Assembly (NCBI RefSeq): GCF_019797865.1
Contig: NZ_CP081869.1
Location: 558,001 to 622,000 of the forward strand
From: Chenggangzhangella methanolivorans
Lineage (GTDB): Bacteria > Pseudomonadota > Alphaproteobacteria > Rhizobiales > Methylopilaceae
Reading direction: 5' to 3'
Length of the DNA: 64,000 nt
Part shown: one piece after another, positions 1-9,960 of the stretch
Layout of the letters: each line of letters opens with the position of its first letter
Position numbering within the stretch: position 1 is the first letter of the stretch
Notes under the pieces: generated by a model
Databases searched by the model: none
What the model saw: only the letters and a program-made list of their open reading frames with translations
What the model was told of the DNA's origin: nothing
Made by a program: the position numbers and the translations under genes

Positions 1-351
1 ACCACGACTTTCTCCACGCGTCTGTATATCGGAGATCTCATTGCTGTATTAGTTAGCTACAGAGTCGTAGATGTTCAGGATCTATACGCCCATTAACCCT
101 GCCGGTCTTAATTGTTGTTTATCGCCCGCTGCGTCACCACTGCGCTCTCCATCGTCATCGTTCGCCCTTTCTCCCTTTGCTCTCATCTGCACCGTCCTTC
201 TCACTGGCTTGTTGTCGCGCTGGTCCGGCTGGTCATACGAGCTGGCGTCAGACCGGCCGAGATCGACGCAGAGGACGCCGCCGCACGTTGAGCTTTCTGG
301 GCATCCCGAAGACTGTTAAAGACGTGCAATCGAAGCGCAGTCTAAATCGCT
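1..351. other. no supported gene
   Basis: Overlapping short reading frames are present on the + strand, but none has a recognisable domain or a convincing ribosome-binding site. Base composition is somewhat less GC-rich than the rest. It may hold the end of a gene truncated by the window edge. Confidence 0.4.
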
Positions 352-864
352 ATGTCCCGCACTCACCACAGGTCGAGAAGCACGTCACCAAGCCGAACGC
401 GGCGGCCAACGCGTCGGTCGACCGCGCGCAGAAGTAGAAAATTTTCGCTCGCTCGGACATTCGGGTTTCCGACCTTTCAGGACATTGAGGATACGATAGA
501 CGGCGCGGCGGCGCTCGACATTCCCGGCGCCGATCCAATTAGCAACGCCATTTTCGCGTTCCGGGTCGCAAGATTTTTCAGACGCCGCAATCCGAAGCGC
601 CGAGCCAGGCCGTCCAGAGCAGTTCAGTATCCCAGCCGTCATGAGCGCCGCCCTACCGATCTGTCCGGCTCATTTCGGCTGACATGGAGGCTCGCTATCC
701 TAGCGTTTTGGCTTGGCGTCGGAATTCTTTGGGTCGCCTACCTGTGGGGAGCGACGCTGCTCTCCGTCCTGATCCACGGCAAGCGCAAGACCCTCGCGCG
801 TGTGCTTCCTGCCTTGACCGGCACCCCAAGCCCCCGTCAAGCGCACCACATCTTGCGGCAATGA
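352..864 (+). CDS. hypothetical basic protein with one membrane-spanning region
   Basis: I do not recognise this protein of about 170 residues. The first third is very rich in Arg and Ser. A hydrophobic stretch at about residues 108-137 (containing LAILAFWLGVGILWVAYLWG) could be one long or two short membrane helices, with a basic tail after it. No Shine-Dalgarno sequence precedes the ATG, so the true start may be downstream. It converges on the unknown gene at 929-1813. It could be a small inner-membrane protein or a chance frame; the hydrophobic segment is the only positive signal. Confidence 0.35.
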   Translation: MSRTHHRSRSTSPSRTRRPTRRSTARRSRKFSLARTFGFPTFQDIEDTIDGAAALDIPGADPISNAIFAFRVARFFRRRNPKRRARPSRAVQYPSRHERRPTDLSGSFRLTWRLAILAFWLGVGILWVAYLWGATLLSVLIHGKRKTLARVLPALTGTPSPRQAHHILRQ

Positions 865-928
865 GATTTATTGCTGTTCGATGACGGAGAGCGCCGCGTA
901 AGTAAAAAGCGCGGTGAATAGCCGTCGT

Positions 929-1813
929 TTAGTGGACAGTAATGCGCCAACGGCCTGAACGCTTTTCTTTCGTGAGCACCCCTTCCTCTGCAAGCGCGTC
1001 CACCCACCCTTCAACAATATAGGCACCGCCCTCAAAACGCGTCGACCGGATAAAGTCGTCGATCATCGCCGATTGCATTAGTTCGCCATACCCGGATAGA
1101 TTGGAGATGTAATCTCTAAATACGATTGATTTCTGAAGTGCACTTCCTGCTCTGGACAAGCGTTCGGTCAAATCATCAGGGTACAAAATTTCCTCAGACT
1201 CCAATAATTCGATGATGCGTGCAAAGTGTTTGCTATCCATTGACCTTGACGACGCCTCCGCTGCGGATGATATGAGATTAAAAACAAAGTGATAACCCAA
1301 TCCATAATCATCGAGGAATACATTTTTTCCTTCGTTGTCGAGCTCTTCGTCTGACGCGTCCCTGGCCCATTGATCTCGCGAAGGATAAACGGAAATTCCA
1401 GCTTGGGGAGCTTCCGTTAGCAACCAATTCTGCGCTGATTGAGTAAATGGTAGCGCCTTTTCAATAAGATCAATGGCTTCTTCAATTCCTTTCGTTCCAG
1501 AGATGTGGTCCAATGCCTGCGATCTGCGTTCGATTCTAGAAAGTTGCTTAAATTCTGGAATTTCTTCAAATTTTTGCATGAATTCCCATGACATATTTTC
1601 GGCGTCGTCCGATGAGCCGATCGTGAACTCGAGAGCGACATCTCCGAGTGGAGCATCCTCTTCACTGCCTTCGAAAATACTTGAAACCCTCGTTGAGGCT
1701 TCAGTCAGCAATTGCCGTATCTGATCTTCATCAAATCCCGCAGCTGAAAGAATGCGTATAGTCGACGAAATTACTTCGTTAGCAAGTCGATTGACACGTA
1801 AAGGACTCCTCAT
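929..1813 (-). CDS. hypothetical protein at the distal end of the nuclease-helicase operon
   Basis: A protein of about 294 residues that I do not recognise. It is acidic, mostly helical in appearance, and codes with visibly lower GC than its neighbours, which suggests separate acquisition. The last 40 residues (EGGAYIVEGWVDALAEEG, then a basic GRWRIT segment) resemble a small winged-helix fold, but this is weak. The frame is open to 1915, overlapping the end of the helicase gene at 1881. I chose the internal ATG at 1813 because the residues before it look non-coding (Arg/Cys-rich). It lies just downstream of the AddA-like gene on the same strand, so it may be the last gene of that operon. Confidence 0.6.
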   Translation of the reverse strand: MRSPLRVNRLANEVISSTIRILSAAGFDEDQIRQLLTEASTRVSSIFEGSEEDAPLGDVALEFTIGSSDDAENMSWEFMQKFEEIPEFKQLSRIERRSQALDHISGTKGIEEAIDLIEKALPFTQSAQNWLLTEAPQAGISVYPSRDQWARDASDEELDNEGKNVFLDDYGLGYHFVFNLISSAAEASSRSMDSKHFARIIELLESEEILYPDDLTERLSRAGSALQKSIVFRDYISNLSGYGELMQSAMIDDFIRSTRFEGGAYIVEGWVDALAEEGVLTKEKRSGRWRITVH

Positions 1814-1880
1814 GCGTAGGGTTCGGGATCGGCGCGGACAGACACTAGCGCGTATGTGGAACTTTCCAGTCTGTCGATTT

Positions 1881-4800
1881 TCAGCCTTGGCTCGCATTCC
1901 GCGCATGCATTGCAATAGGTAGGGCGAGAACTTCGATGACCTTACCAGTAGTCATGAACACGATCAGCCCACGCTTGGCATCGACGGTCTTCAGATAGTC
2001 GGCGACCTGCGCCCGATAGCCTGCGACCACGCTCGATCCTGGCTCGACGTCGCTCTTCCAGTCGATGACGATGTCGATCCTGTCGCCTTCGAGCGCGACG
2101 GCGTCTGCGATGCCGTAGGTGACGAGTTCCTCATCGCCGTTGAAACTCGCCGCAACCGGAAGCTCGGCGACAAGGCGCGCCCGCAGCGCGGCGACCTCTG
2201 CGATCCCGAGCGTACGAAGCACGGAGCCGGCGAGTTCGTCCACATCGAGGTCGGAGGTCTCGATCGTCTCCCCGCGCTTCATCAGCTGACCGACGAGGAT
2301 CGTCGTCCGTTCTTTCAGGGAGGCCAGGTCATCGGCGGTCTCGCCCCCGATCACCTCCTCCATGAGCTTGTGCAGCACGACGCCACGGCGGGCCGAGCCC
2401 TTGACCACGGGACGGTCCTCGAGTGGATCGTCGACGATCGCATCCATCTCCGGATCAGCCAGAACGGGCTTGGCCACCTCGTCATGGCGCGACGGGGTCT
2501 TCCATTTGATCGTCTTGCGCGCCCGGATCCGAAGCGTGTCAGCATAGAAGCTCTCAGCGGTCTCGGCGTTGCTCGCGCCGGCGCCGTGCGCATAGGTCTG
2601 CGGCGGGAACGGCGTCAGGTCGAATTCCGGAAGCTCCTTGAGGGCGAAGTCGACGATCGACCAGTCCTGCTTGGCGGAGTCCTCGGAAAACCGCGGCATG
2701 ACCAGCAGGTCCTCGGCGCGGGTCGTGGCCACATACCAGAGCCGCACGCGCTCGGCGGCGACGTTGGCCTCATAGGCCGCCTTGTTGTCGTCGTGGCCGA
2801 GCGGCTCGACGCCGAAGAGCTTCATCGACATCTGCCGGGTCGACGGATTGAAGACCAGGCTCGGCGCCGGCATCAGCTTGGTGCGCGAATTGATCGGGAT
2901 CACGATCGGCCACTGCAGGCCCTTGGCCGAGTGCATGGTGATGATCGACACCGAATGCTCTTCGGCGTCCGGACGGCCTTCCTGGAGCTTCTCGTTGTGG
3001 TTCCAGGCGCGCGCCATGTCGTCGGAGAAGGCGCGCAGGCCGCGCACGGCGTAGGGCCGCGCCATCTCGATGAATCGATCGACATTGGCGAGGGCGCGCT
3101 CGGGATCGCCGGCGTAGCGACCGCGGATGATCGCACGGACCTCGAGCTCGTCGATCGCCTGCGCCAAGGCGTCATATGGCGCGGTCCTGCGCGCGATCCG
3201 CGACAGGTTCTGCAGCTTGCGCAGCGTCCGCTCGCCGATCTCGTCGGTGACCCGGTCCGGATCGATCTGACGGCTTAGACGCGGCCGCCCGCGACCTTCC
3301 TCCTGGGGAAGCGCATCCAGCATGTCGAGCATCTGCTCTTCCGTCATGCCGACCAGAGGCCCGCGCAGCAGCGCGGCGAGCGCGAGCGAGTCCCGCGGGT
3401 CTGCAAGCACGCGCGAGAGCGCGATCAGGTCCTGGATCTCCTGGCGACGGAAAAGGCCCTTGCCGGCCTGGGTCGCGACGGAGAGACCCTTCTCTTCCAG
3501 AGCCGCCTCATAGCGCCACAGATCGGTGCCCATCGGAGCCAGAAGGGCGATGTCGCCCGGCTCGCAGGGCCGCGGCGTGCCGGTCTTGCGATCGGAGACG
3601 ACGTAGCGACCGACCAGGCGCACGCAGAAGTCGGCGACCGCCGCAGCTTCAGCGTCGCGGATCGCATCGGCTTTGCCGTCACCGCCGCCGAGCGTGATCG
3701 CCGTTACCGCCGGACCGCGCCATGATCCTCATGGAAGTGATCGAGCCTTGCAAAGCCCGGCTGATCGGCCGCCGAGAGCGGCAAGTCGAAGCGCTGGTTC
3801 ACCCATTCGAGGATCGGTCGCACGGAGCGGAAATTGACGTCGATCGAGACGACGCTGTCATCGGACATCGCTCGCATGCGATCGCGCGCCGCCAGATAGG
3901 TTGCGACGTCCGCGCCGCGGAACCGGTAGATCGCCTGCTTGGGGTCGCCGACCAAAAACAGCCCGCCCGAGCGCCAGCCCCAGTCCTTCAGGTCCGCGTC
4001 CGGACACCCGCCGGCGGCGCGCCTGCGATGCGCTGGAAGATCTCGCACTGGATCGGATCGGTATCCTGGAACTCGTCCACCAGGATCACCTTGAATCGCT
4101 CGGCGAGCGAGAGGCGGATCGCCTCGTGATTGGCCAGCATGTTGCGGGCTGCGTGCTGGAGGTCGTTGAAGTCGAGAGGCGGCGCGCCGCTTGGCCTCCT
4201 GGTAGTTCGCGACGAGCGGCCTCACCTCGTCGACCAGATGTGACAGCAGGCAGGCGGCGGCCGTCGCGCGCAGGATCGAATGCGCTTCGCGACAGGCGAC
4301 GTAGAGGTCGTTGGCCTCCAGAAAGAGCTGCTCGCCAGCCGCCTTCGACGTCGCGGCCGCCTGCCACTTGCCCTTCTTCTGGTAGGCGCGGAAGCCCGGT
4401 CTGGGTGAAGACCTCGCCCGGCCAAACCGAGGCCCGGATGACGCCCACGGCGGCCTCGAAATCGGACCGGCCGGCGAGGTCGCGCCACTCGTCGGCCATC
4501 GCCTTGAGGCCGGCCGCGATCGCCACGCTTTCGGGCTCAAGGCCGCCGCAGCGGTCCATGAAGGCGCCAAACGCGTCGACGGCCCCGTTGAAGTCGCCGC
4601 ACGGATCGGCGCCGAGCGTCGCCTTGAGAGCGTCGGCGTCCCGGTTGTCGCGCAGGGTCTCGGCGATCGAGCGCAGCGTCTCCACGACGTCGTCCGGATC
4701 GAACGCGATCAGGTCGGCGATCACGCTGCCGGTCTCGTCCTGGCCCGACAGGCGCTCGCGGATCCAATCGTCGAAGAGATCGTTGAAGAGGAGAGCCGCT

Positions 4801-5239
4801 TCAGCCTGATCCATGATGGCGGCGCCGGGGTCGATATTGGCCTCGACCGGATAAGGTTTGATCAGCCGCTGGCAGAAGCCATGGATCGTCGTGCACGCGA
4901 TTTCGTTGAGGCTGGCGCGAGCCGCCGCCAGATTGGCTTCTGATCAGCGCTCGGGCCTTCTGCCGGGAACGCTTCTCTCAGGTCTCGCGGAACACGCCCG
5001 TGCTCAAGCTCCTCCATCATGCGCATGATGCGCCCGAGGAGCTCGGAGGCCGCCTTCTCGGTGAAGGAGACAGCGGCGATGTTCTTCGGATGGACGCCGC
5101 TCGCCATCATGGCGATGACGCGTCCGGCCATGAGCGATGTCTTGCCGGAGCCGGCGCCGGCTTCGACCAACATGGTCGAGGACAGGTCGGTAAGAGCGCG
5201 GCGGCGGATCGCGGCGTCGGAGAGGACCACGGTCGTCAT
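1881..5239 (-). CDS. AddA/UvrD-type helicase with C-terminal RecB-like nuclease (frameshifted)
   Basis: Reconstructed protein of roughly 1,115 residues. The order is that of AddA/RecB: Walker A (EAGAGSGKTS, about residues 26-35), motif Ia (AVSFTEKAASEL), helicase motif II (VDEFQDTDP, near 4060-4085), motif III (FLVGDPKQAIYRFRGAD), motif V/VI regions (ITMHSAKGLQWP; VRLWYVATTRAEDLL), then a PD-(D/E)XK nuclease (VLHKLMEE; IDIVIDWKSD). The gene should unwind and degrade DNA ends with its AddB-like partner. The ATG at 5239 overlaps the partner's TGA as ATGA, so the two are translationally coupled. The frame breaks at about 4940, 4397 (extra G in a GGG), 4183, 4005 and 3712. Because every motif survives across the breaks, I favour sequencing indels over a decayed gene. 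A housekeeping AddA is not excluded, but the WYL/SbcCD context argues for a dedicated accessory system. Confidence 0.85.
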
Positions 5240-7858
5240 TTCTCATCCCAGACGGCGGCAAGGGGTCCAACGGTCTCGAGCATCGCGACCTCCTTGCGAT
5301 TGAGGTAGGCGGCCTTGGCGTTAGCCGGGAGCGCAAAGCGCAGCCCGTCGTAGTCACCGGCCGCGTCCTTGCCCGCCGGCGCGCGGCCGGCGAGCAGGTT
5401 CGCCTTGGCGATCACCAGGTAGCCCTTCAGCTTCTCCAGCGTCTCGACCGGCTCGGGCAGCGGCAGGATGGCCTGCGCGCGCGGATAGTTCAGGCTGGCG
5501 GTGACCCGACGTCGCCGAGCAGCGCCTTGACGGTGAAGTCGTACAGGCAGCGCTGCAGCTCCTTGCCGCCATTGAGCACGAGCTCGTTCGGCTTCTTCGG
5601 CAGGGATCCGGTTTTGTAATCGGTGACGTTGACCTGCGCACCATTGCCCGACAGGTCGACACGGTCCATCCGGCCGCGCAGCTTGATGTCGGTGCCGGGG
5701 ATCGTCACCTCCGCGGCGATGTTCCAGGGGTAGTTCACCCCGGGAACAGGCGTCTCGCCGCCGAACGGAACCTCGACATAACTGCGCTGGCCGATGAGCG
5801 GCTCGGGCGTGTTGGAGAGCGCGCCGAGAGAAACCTCGCCGACATCATCGAGCGTCCGCCGCCAGATGAGGTTCGGCGGCAGCGGGTTGTCCGCTTCGTA
5901 CTCCGCCGCAACCGTCGCGACGGCCGAGCTGATCGCCGTCCCGACGTCGTCGGTCGTCGCCCTTGCGGCGCCGCCATCGGCCTCGAGCTGTGCGACGGCG
6001 CGCTCCAGGACGTTGTGGACCAGGTTGCCGTAGCTCAGATTGTCGACGGTCAGCGGCTCGCTGTCGTCGTCCGGCTCCTGGATGCGCAGGCCGTAGGTCC
6101 AGAGATAGGCGATCGGATTGCGCAGCATCATCGTCAGCGACCTCGCCGACTGGGGATCGTTGAGCGCCGCGACGATCCGCGGATGGTTGGCGCGGACCAG
6201 CCCGTCATGGGCGGTCATCTCCTCCGAATGCCAGTTGCCCCAGCAGGCCCTCGCCGAGACCGCGATCCTGGTCGAGGCAAATTCATCGGCGCGCGCGAAC
6301 ACGCGATCGCTCTCGCTCATCGCGGCTGTCGGAATCCGGGAGCGGCGCAGATGCTCGACCGGCTGGTCGGGAACGAGCGGCGACCGGCCAAGAGCGCGCC
6401 CTTCGGCGTCGCGCCGGGGATAGCTGAAGGTGACCGAGCCCGAGGTCGTGACCATGATGGTGCGGAAGTCGCGACGGTCGGCCTCGACGAGCGGGAGCGG
6501 GTTCAGGACCGCCGCGCGCACAACATGCTCGGGAACGAGCGCGTCCTCGCCGGTTCCTCGCGGCCAGCCGCGGGACGACAGGCCGATCAGGCGCACGAAG
6601 CGGCGTGGCGTTGTGACCAGATCCTTGGCCGCCACGAAGATGGGCGACGTCATCGGATCAAGGCCGTCAGGCGTCTTGAGGTCCTGCACGGTGCTGTCGA
6701 GAGCCTCGACCGGTCCGGTCTCGAGGGCGCGCCGCCAGATCAGCAGCGCGCGGCCCTCAAGGATCCTCTCGCCGGCATCCTCTGCAGCCTCGACGCCTCG
6801 ATCGAGCATTTCGAGCAGGGGCAGCAGGATCGCGCCGTCGGCTTCCGCGCCCTCAACGGCGTAGGCCTGCCGCCAGCGCGCCATGTCGGACATGGCGGAG
6901 GCGCGCGGGATCGAGCGAGCCCATTCGTCCGACAGGCCATCCGGGCGCGCGAGGCCGAACAGGCGACGGACCCGCTTCTGGTTCACGCCCCGCAGGAGAA
7001 TGTCCGCAAGCGCTGCGGCGGCCTGACCCTCGCCGGTCTGGAGCGCCTTGATGCCGCTGACCGCATGGACGCCGATGTTGGCGTCGGCGGCGATCGCGTT
7101 GAAGTGGTCCTCATAGTCCTCGACCGAGGCGGCCGCGATCGCGATCTCCTCCGGCCGAGCGGCGCCGCTCGCGATCAGCTCACGGACCCAGCGAAAGGCT
7201 TCCACCACCTCGTGGCGCGCAGTCGCGCAGGACACGACGCTGACCTCCGGCTGGTGAGGCTCGGATCGCTCGACCTTGATCGGTGTGCCTTCGAGCCATG
7301 CCGGAACCTCGCGGGGGCCCGCCTCCCAGGTTACGGGCACCACCTTGGCGAGCTCTATGAGAAGCGGTCGCCAGATGGGCTCCAACTCGGTCATGCCTTT
7401 GATGGTCACAGGACCGAAGCACGACTTGGCGTGCGCGACGCGGCCGAGCGCCTGCGCGCGACGAGATCCTGGGGGCGCAGAGCGGACGCCGGCAGTCGCT
7501 CCATGACGGCCGCTTCGATCGCTGCCATGTCCAGGAGACGCGGCGCCTCGGCGCCGTCGAGTTCGACGCCCGCCCGCCAGAGCTTCATCAGGGACGCAGC
7601 CGCTGCGGAAGGGACGCCGGGCAGCATCTTGATCGGCTCAAGCTCGCCGAGCGCGGTGGTCTCGATCGCTTCGGCGACCGCCTGGCGAAGCTCGATGGGA
7701 TCGACCGGCCGGCTGAAACCGCCGGCAAGCCGCGCCACAGCGCTCTCGATGGTGAGGATGTTGGTGCCGAGCGCACGGCCGCGCGCCATGGCCAGTCTCT
7801 CGACCTGCCATGCCAGACGTCCCCGAACGATCACAGAGCGACGAATATTGAGAGGCAT
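5236..7858 (-). CDS. AddB-like PD-(D/E)XK nuclease family protein (frameshifted)
   Basis: Reconstructed protein of about 874 residues. The C-terminal third carries a RecB-family nuclease: LRGRMDRVDL (active-site Asp) followed by NVTDYKTGSLPKKP (D-x-K motif). The N-terminal two thirds look like a degenerate helicase scaffold as in AddB, without a Walker A that I can see. It is the likely scaffold/nuclease partner of the AddA-like helicase, whose start codon overlaps its stop (ATGA at 5236-5239). I chose the ATG at 7858 because GGAGAAG lies 6 bases before it; ATGs at 7864 and 7873 are also possible. Frameshifts lie near 7455 and 5508. After the second, the other frame continues to a tail ending AVWDEK. 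A four-Cys iron-sulphur cluster of canonical AddB is not evident. Confidence 0.8.
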
Positions 7859-7931
7859 GGGCATCTTCTCCATTCACGCGGCAGAGAATTGCTAAATTCG
7901 CATTACTTCTACAGATCAAGGCATTGCATCC

Positions 7932-8741
7932 TCATGCCCCCTCTGGGTCTAAAGGCTCGTAGTCTATGTCGTCTCGTTCCAGACGGGTCGTGTCCTGGTC
8001 GAGCCCCCATCGGCGGTCGAACAGGAACTCAAGCGGCCTCCGCGTAACGATGCACAAGCGGTCGTCGGTGAAGCCGTATTCGAGACGGACGACCTCCTGC
8101 TGAGCTTGCGAAAGACTCCGTTTCGGCCGCAGCCAGATCGTGGCCTTGGTGTTCCAGTCGTCATCGGGCGGGAGCGGTTCGGCCAAGGGTTTGGTCAGGA
8201 AGTCGCTCTTGGGCGAGATCCGTATCGGCAGATAGGTCCGGTGCTCTTCATGCCGGAAACTGTAAGCCCGGAGGTAGATCGCCTGGCCGTCCGACATGAA
8301 ACGGGTCGGCGCGATCCATCTTCCCGCGTCCGGACCAGATGTCATCGACGTGTAGGCGATATGTATGGCGCACCGGCCGCGGATCGCCTGATGCAGACGT
8401 GACAGGACCGTCGGATCGGCCGTGCGGGCGGGTCGTGGCAGCGCCGACGGGACGTCAGCGACCAGGTCGTCACGAAGGATATCGAACGCCTCATCGACGC
8501 TGCACGGCGTGATCGGCTGATGCGGGCGCGCAGCGACATAGGTCTTGCGCGCGGCGTCGTAGGTCGGCGGCGAAGCGCGGTTGAGCGCGAGATAGGCTTT
8601 AAAGTCGATCGCCGCCTGCGGCTCCGAGATTTTGAACCGATCGATCAAATCCCGGCGATTAGCGACGCCGCGCCATAGCAGACATCGGTCCAGAAAGGTC
8701 AGGCGCTCGCGCTGTGCATGTTTGAGATCGTCGAACGTCAT
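7932..8741 (-). CDS. WYL-domain transcription regulator of the BrxR/CapW type
   Basis: About 269 residues. The N-terminal winged helix (FLDRCLLWRGVANRRDLIDR, then FKISEPQAAIDFKAYL and YDAARKTYVAA) closely follows the BrxR/CapW pattern. It is followed by a WYL domain (about 125-200; AIHIAYTSM, RWIAPTRFM, YLRAYS) and a C-terminal extension. Members of this family are homodimeric repressors that sit inside BREX, CBASS and other anti-phage loci and are thought to sense nucleic-acid or nucleotide ligands. The ATG at 8741 gives the family-typical MTFDDLKHAQRERL start; an ATG at 8780 is an alternative. It is the first gene of the leftward nuclease-helicase operon and is divergent from the SbcD-like gene, so it probably represses both arms. 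Confidence 0.88.
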   Translation of the reverse strand: MTFDDLKHAQRERLTFLDRCLLWRGVANRRDLIDRFKISEPQAAIDFKAYLALNRASPPTYDAARKTYVAARPHQPITPCSVDEAFDILRDDLVADVPSALPRPARTADPTVLSRLHQAIRGRCAIHIAYTSMTSGPDAGRWIAPTRFMSDGQAIYLRAYSFRHEEHRTYLPIRISPKSDFLTKPLAEPLPPDDDWNTKATIWLRPKRSLSQAQQEVVRLEYGFTDDRLCIVTRRPLEFLFDRRWGLDQDTTRLERDDIDYEPLDPEGA

Positions 8742-8820
8742 AGTGGATCGGACTGGCTTGACTCTCGTTCGGAGGTGCATCTAAAAAATACACGAATAAA
8801 AAATATATGGAAGAGACGGC
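8742..8820. promoter_or_regulatory. divergent control region with direct repeat
   Basis: Only 79 bases separate the WYL gene from the rightward sbcD-like gene, and this is one of the most AT-rich spots in the region. It holds TAAAAAATA twice, at 8782-8790 and 8797-8805, spaced 15 bases start to start. A possible rightward promoter is TTGACT at 8758-8763 with TAAAAA 18 bases later. GGAAGAG sits 5 bases before the sbcD-like ATG. Likely operator for the WYL regulator (inference). Confidence 0.5.
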
Positions 8821-9960
8821 ATGCGGATTCTCCATACCGCTGACCTTCACCTCGGTCGCCAGTTCGTTGGGCTCGCGCTCGACGAGGACCACGCCGCCGT
8901 TCTGGATCAGATCATCGACGTCGTCGGAACCCAGTCCGTCGATGTGCTTGTCATTGCCGGCGACGTCTTCGATCGCGCAGCGCCGTCCGAAACAGCCGTC
9001 CGACAGTTCAATCGCTTTCTCCAGCGTGTGACGCGCGAGACGGCGGCCGCCGTGGTGATGATCGCCGGCAATCACGATTCCGGAGATCGCATCGGGTCGA
9101 TGGCGGTGATGCCGGATATCTCCAGGGCGCTGATCAGAGGACCGGTCGAGGCTGACGAGCGGCCGCTTCTCGTCAAAGACGAACACGGCCTCGTCGCATT
9201 CTCCGCTCTTCCGTTCAGCTATGAGCATGCGGCGCGGGCGTGCTTCGGCAACACGGCACTCGAGACGCCCGAGCATGTTCTGTCGGCCCAGGTCGCGGCC
9301 GCGCGGCGCAATGTACCGGAGGGCGCGCGCTGGGTGATCACGGCGCATGCGTTCGTCGCCGGCGGAACCAGCGGCGAGACCGAACGGCCGCTTGCGAAGG
9401 TCGGCGGGATCGAGACGGTCTCGCATGAGATCTTCGACGGGGCCGCGTACGTCGCGCTTGGTCATCTTCATCGTCCGCAGTCGGTCGGCCTGCCGCACAT
9501 CCGCTACTCTGGGTCCCCCTTGGCGTTCGGCTTTGACGAGGCTGGGGCGCAGAAGTCGATGGTGCTGGTCGACCTCCGCGCCGACAGGGCCGACACCACC
9601 CTTATTCCGTTCACGCCGGTTCGTGGCGTCCGCGTGCTCAAGGGGCGGCACGCGGAGCTTCTGCTTGCCGATTCCTCGACTGACATCGTGAAGGCGGTGC
9701 TGACGGACGAAGCGCCGGTGATCGACGCGATGAAGCGTTTGCGCGAGGTTTTCCCGAATGCCTGCGCGCTCGTTTACGAGCGCGACGAGCGGCAGCTGAA
9801 GCGCGCGGGGACCTTCACGCGACCAGTCGCTGCAGCCGAGCCGATCGACGTCGTAGGCGGTTTTCTCCAACTCGTCCGTGACGAGCCGATGAGCGATCGG
9901 GAGCGCGAAATCGTCATCGCGCGCCTTCAGGACCTTGGCCAGAAGGAGGACGCGGCATGA
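8821..9960 (+). CDS. sbcD: SbcD-like metallophosphoesterase (DNA repair exonuclease)
   Basis: 379 residues, usual size for SbcD/Mre11. All calcineurin-like phosphoesterase motifs are visible: TADLHLG (residues 6-12), AGDVFDR, AGNHDSGDR, ITAHAF and LGHLHRPQ. These bind two Mn2+ ions for end-processing nuclease activity. The C-terminal part (FLQLVRDEPMSDREREIV) is the helical region that contacts the SbcC coiled coil. The ATG has GGAAGAG in front, and its stop overlaps the SbcC-like start as ATGA at 9957-9960, as in chromosomal sbcDC operons. Here, however, it sits opposite a WYL regulator and an AddAB-like pair, so it may be a specialised second copy. Confidence 0.92.
   Translation: MRILHTADLHLGRQFVGLALDEDHAAVLDQIIDVVGTQSVDVLVIAGDVFDRAAPSETAVRQFNRFLQRVTRETAAAVVMIAGNHDSGDRIGSMAVMPDISRALIRGPVEADERPLLVKDEHGLVAFSALPFSYEHAARACFGNTALETPEHVLSAQVAAARRNVPEGARWVITAHAFVAGGTSGETERPLAKVGGIETVSHEIFDGAAYVALGHLHRPQSVGLPHIRYSGSPLAFGFDEAGAQKSMVLVDLRADRADTTLIPFTPVRGVRVLKGRHAELLLADSSTDIVKAVLTDEAPVIDAMKRLREVFPNACALVYERDERQLKRAGTFTRPVAAAEPIDVVGGFLQLVRDEPMSDREREIVIARLQDLGQKEDAA

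Noticed and set aside
2370..3278. Long open frame antisense to the AddA-like gene
   Set aside because: Arg/Ala/Gly/Leu-rich shadow frame in GC-rich DNA; the opposite strand holds clear helicase and nuclease motifs.
6015..7895. 626-residue open frame antisense to the AddB-like gene
   Set aside because: No domain recognisable, biased composition and direct overlap with a well supported gene on the other strand.
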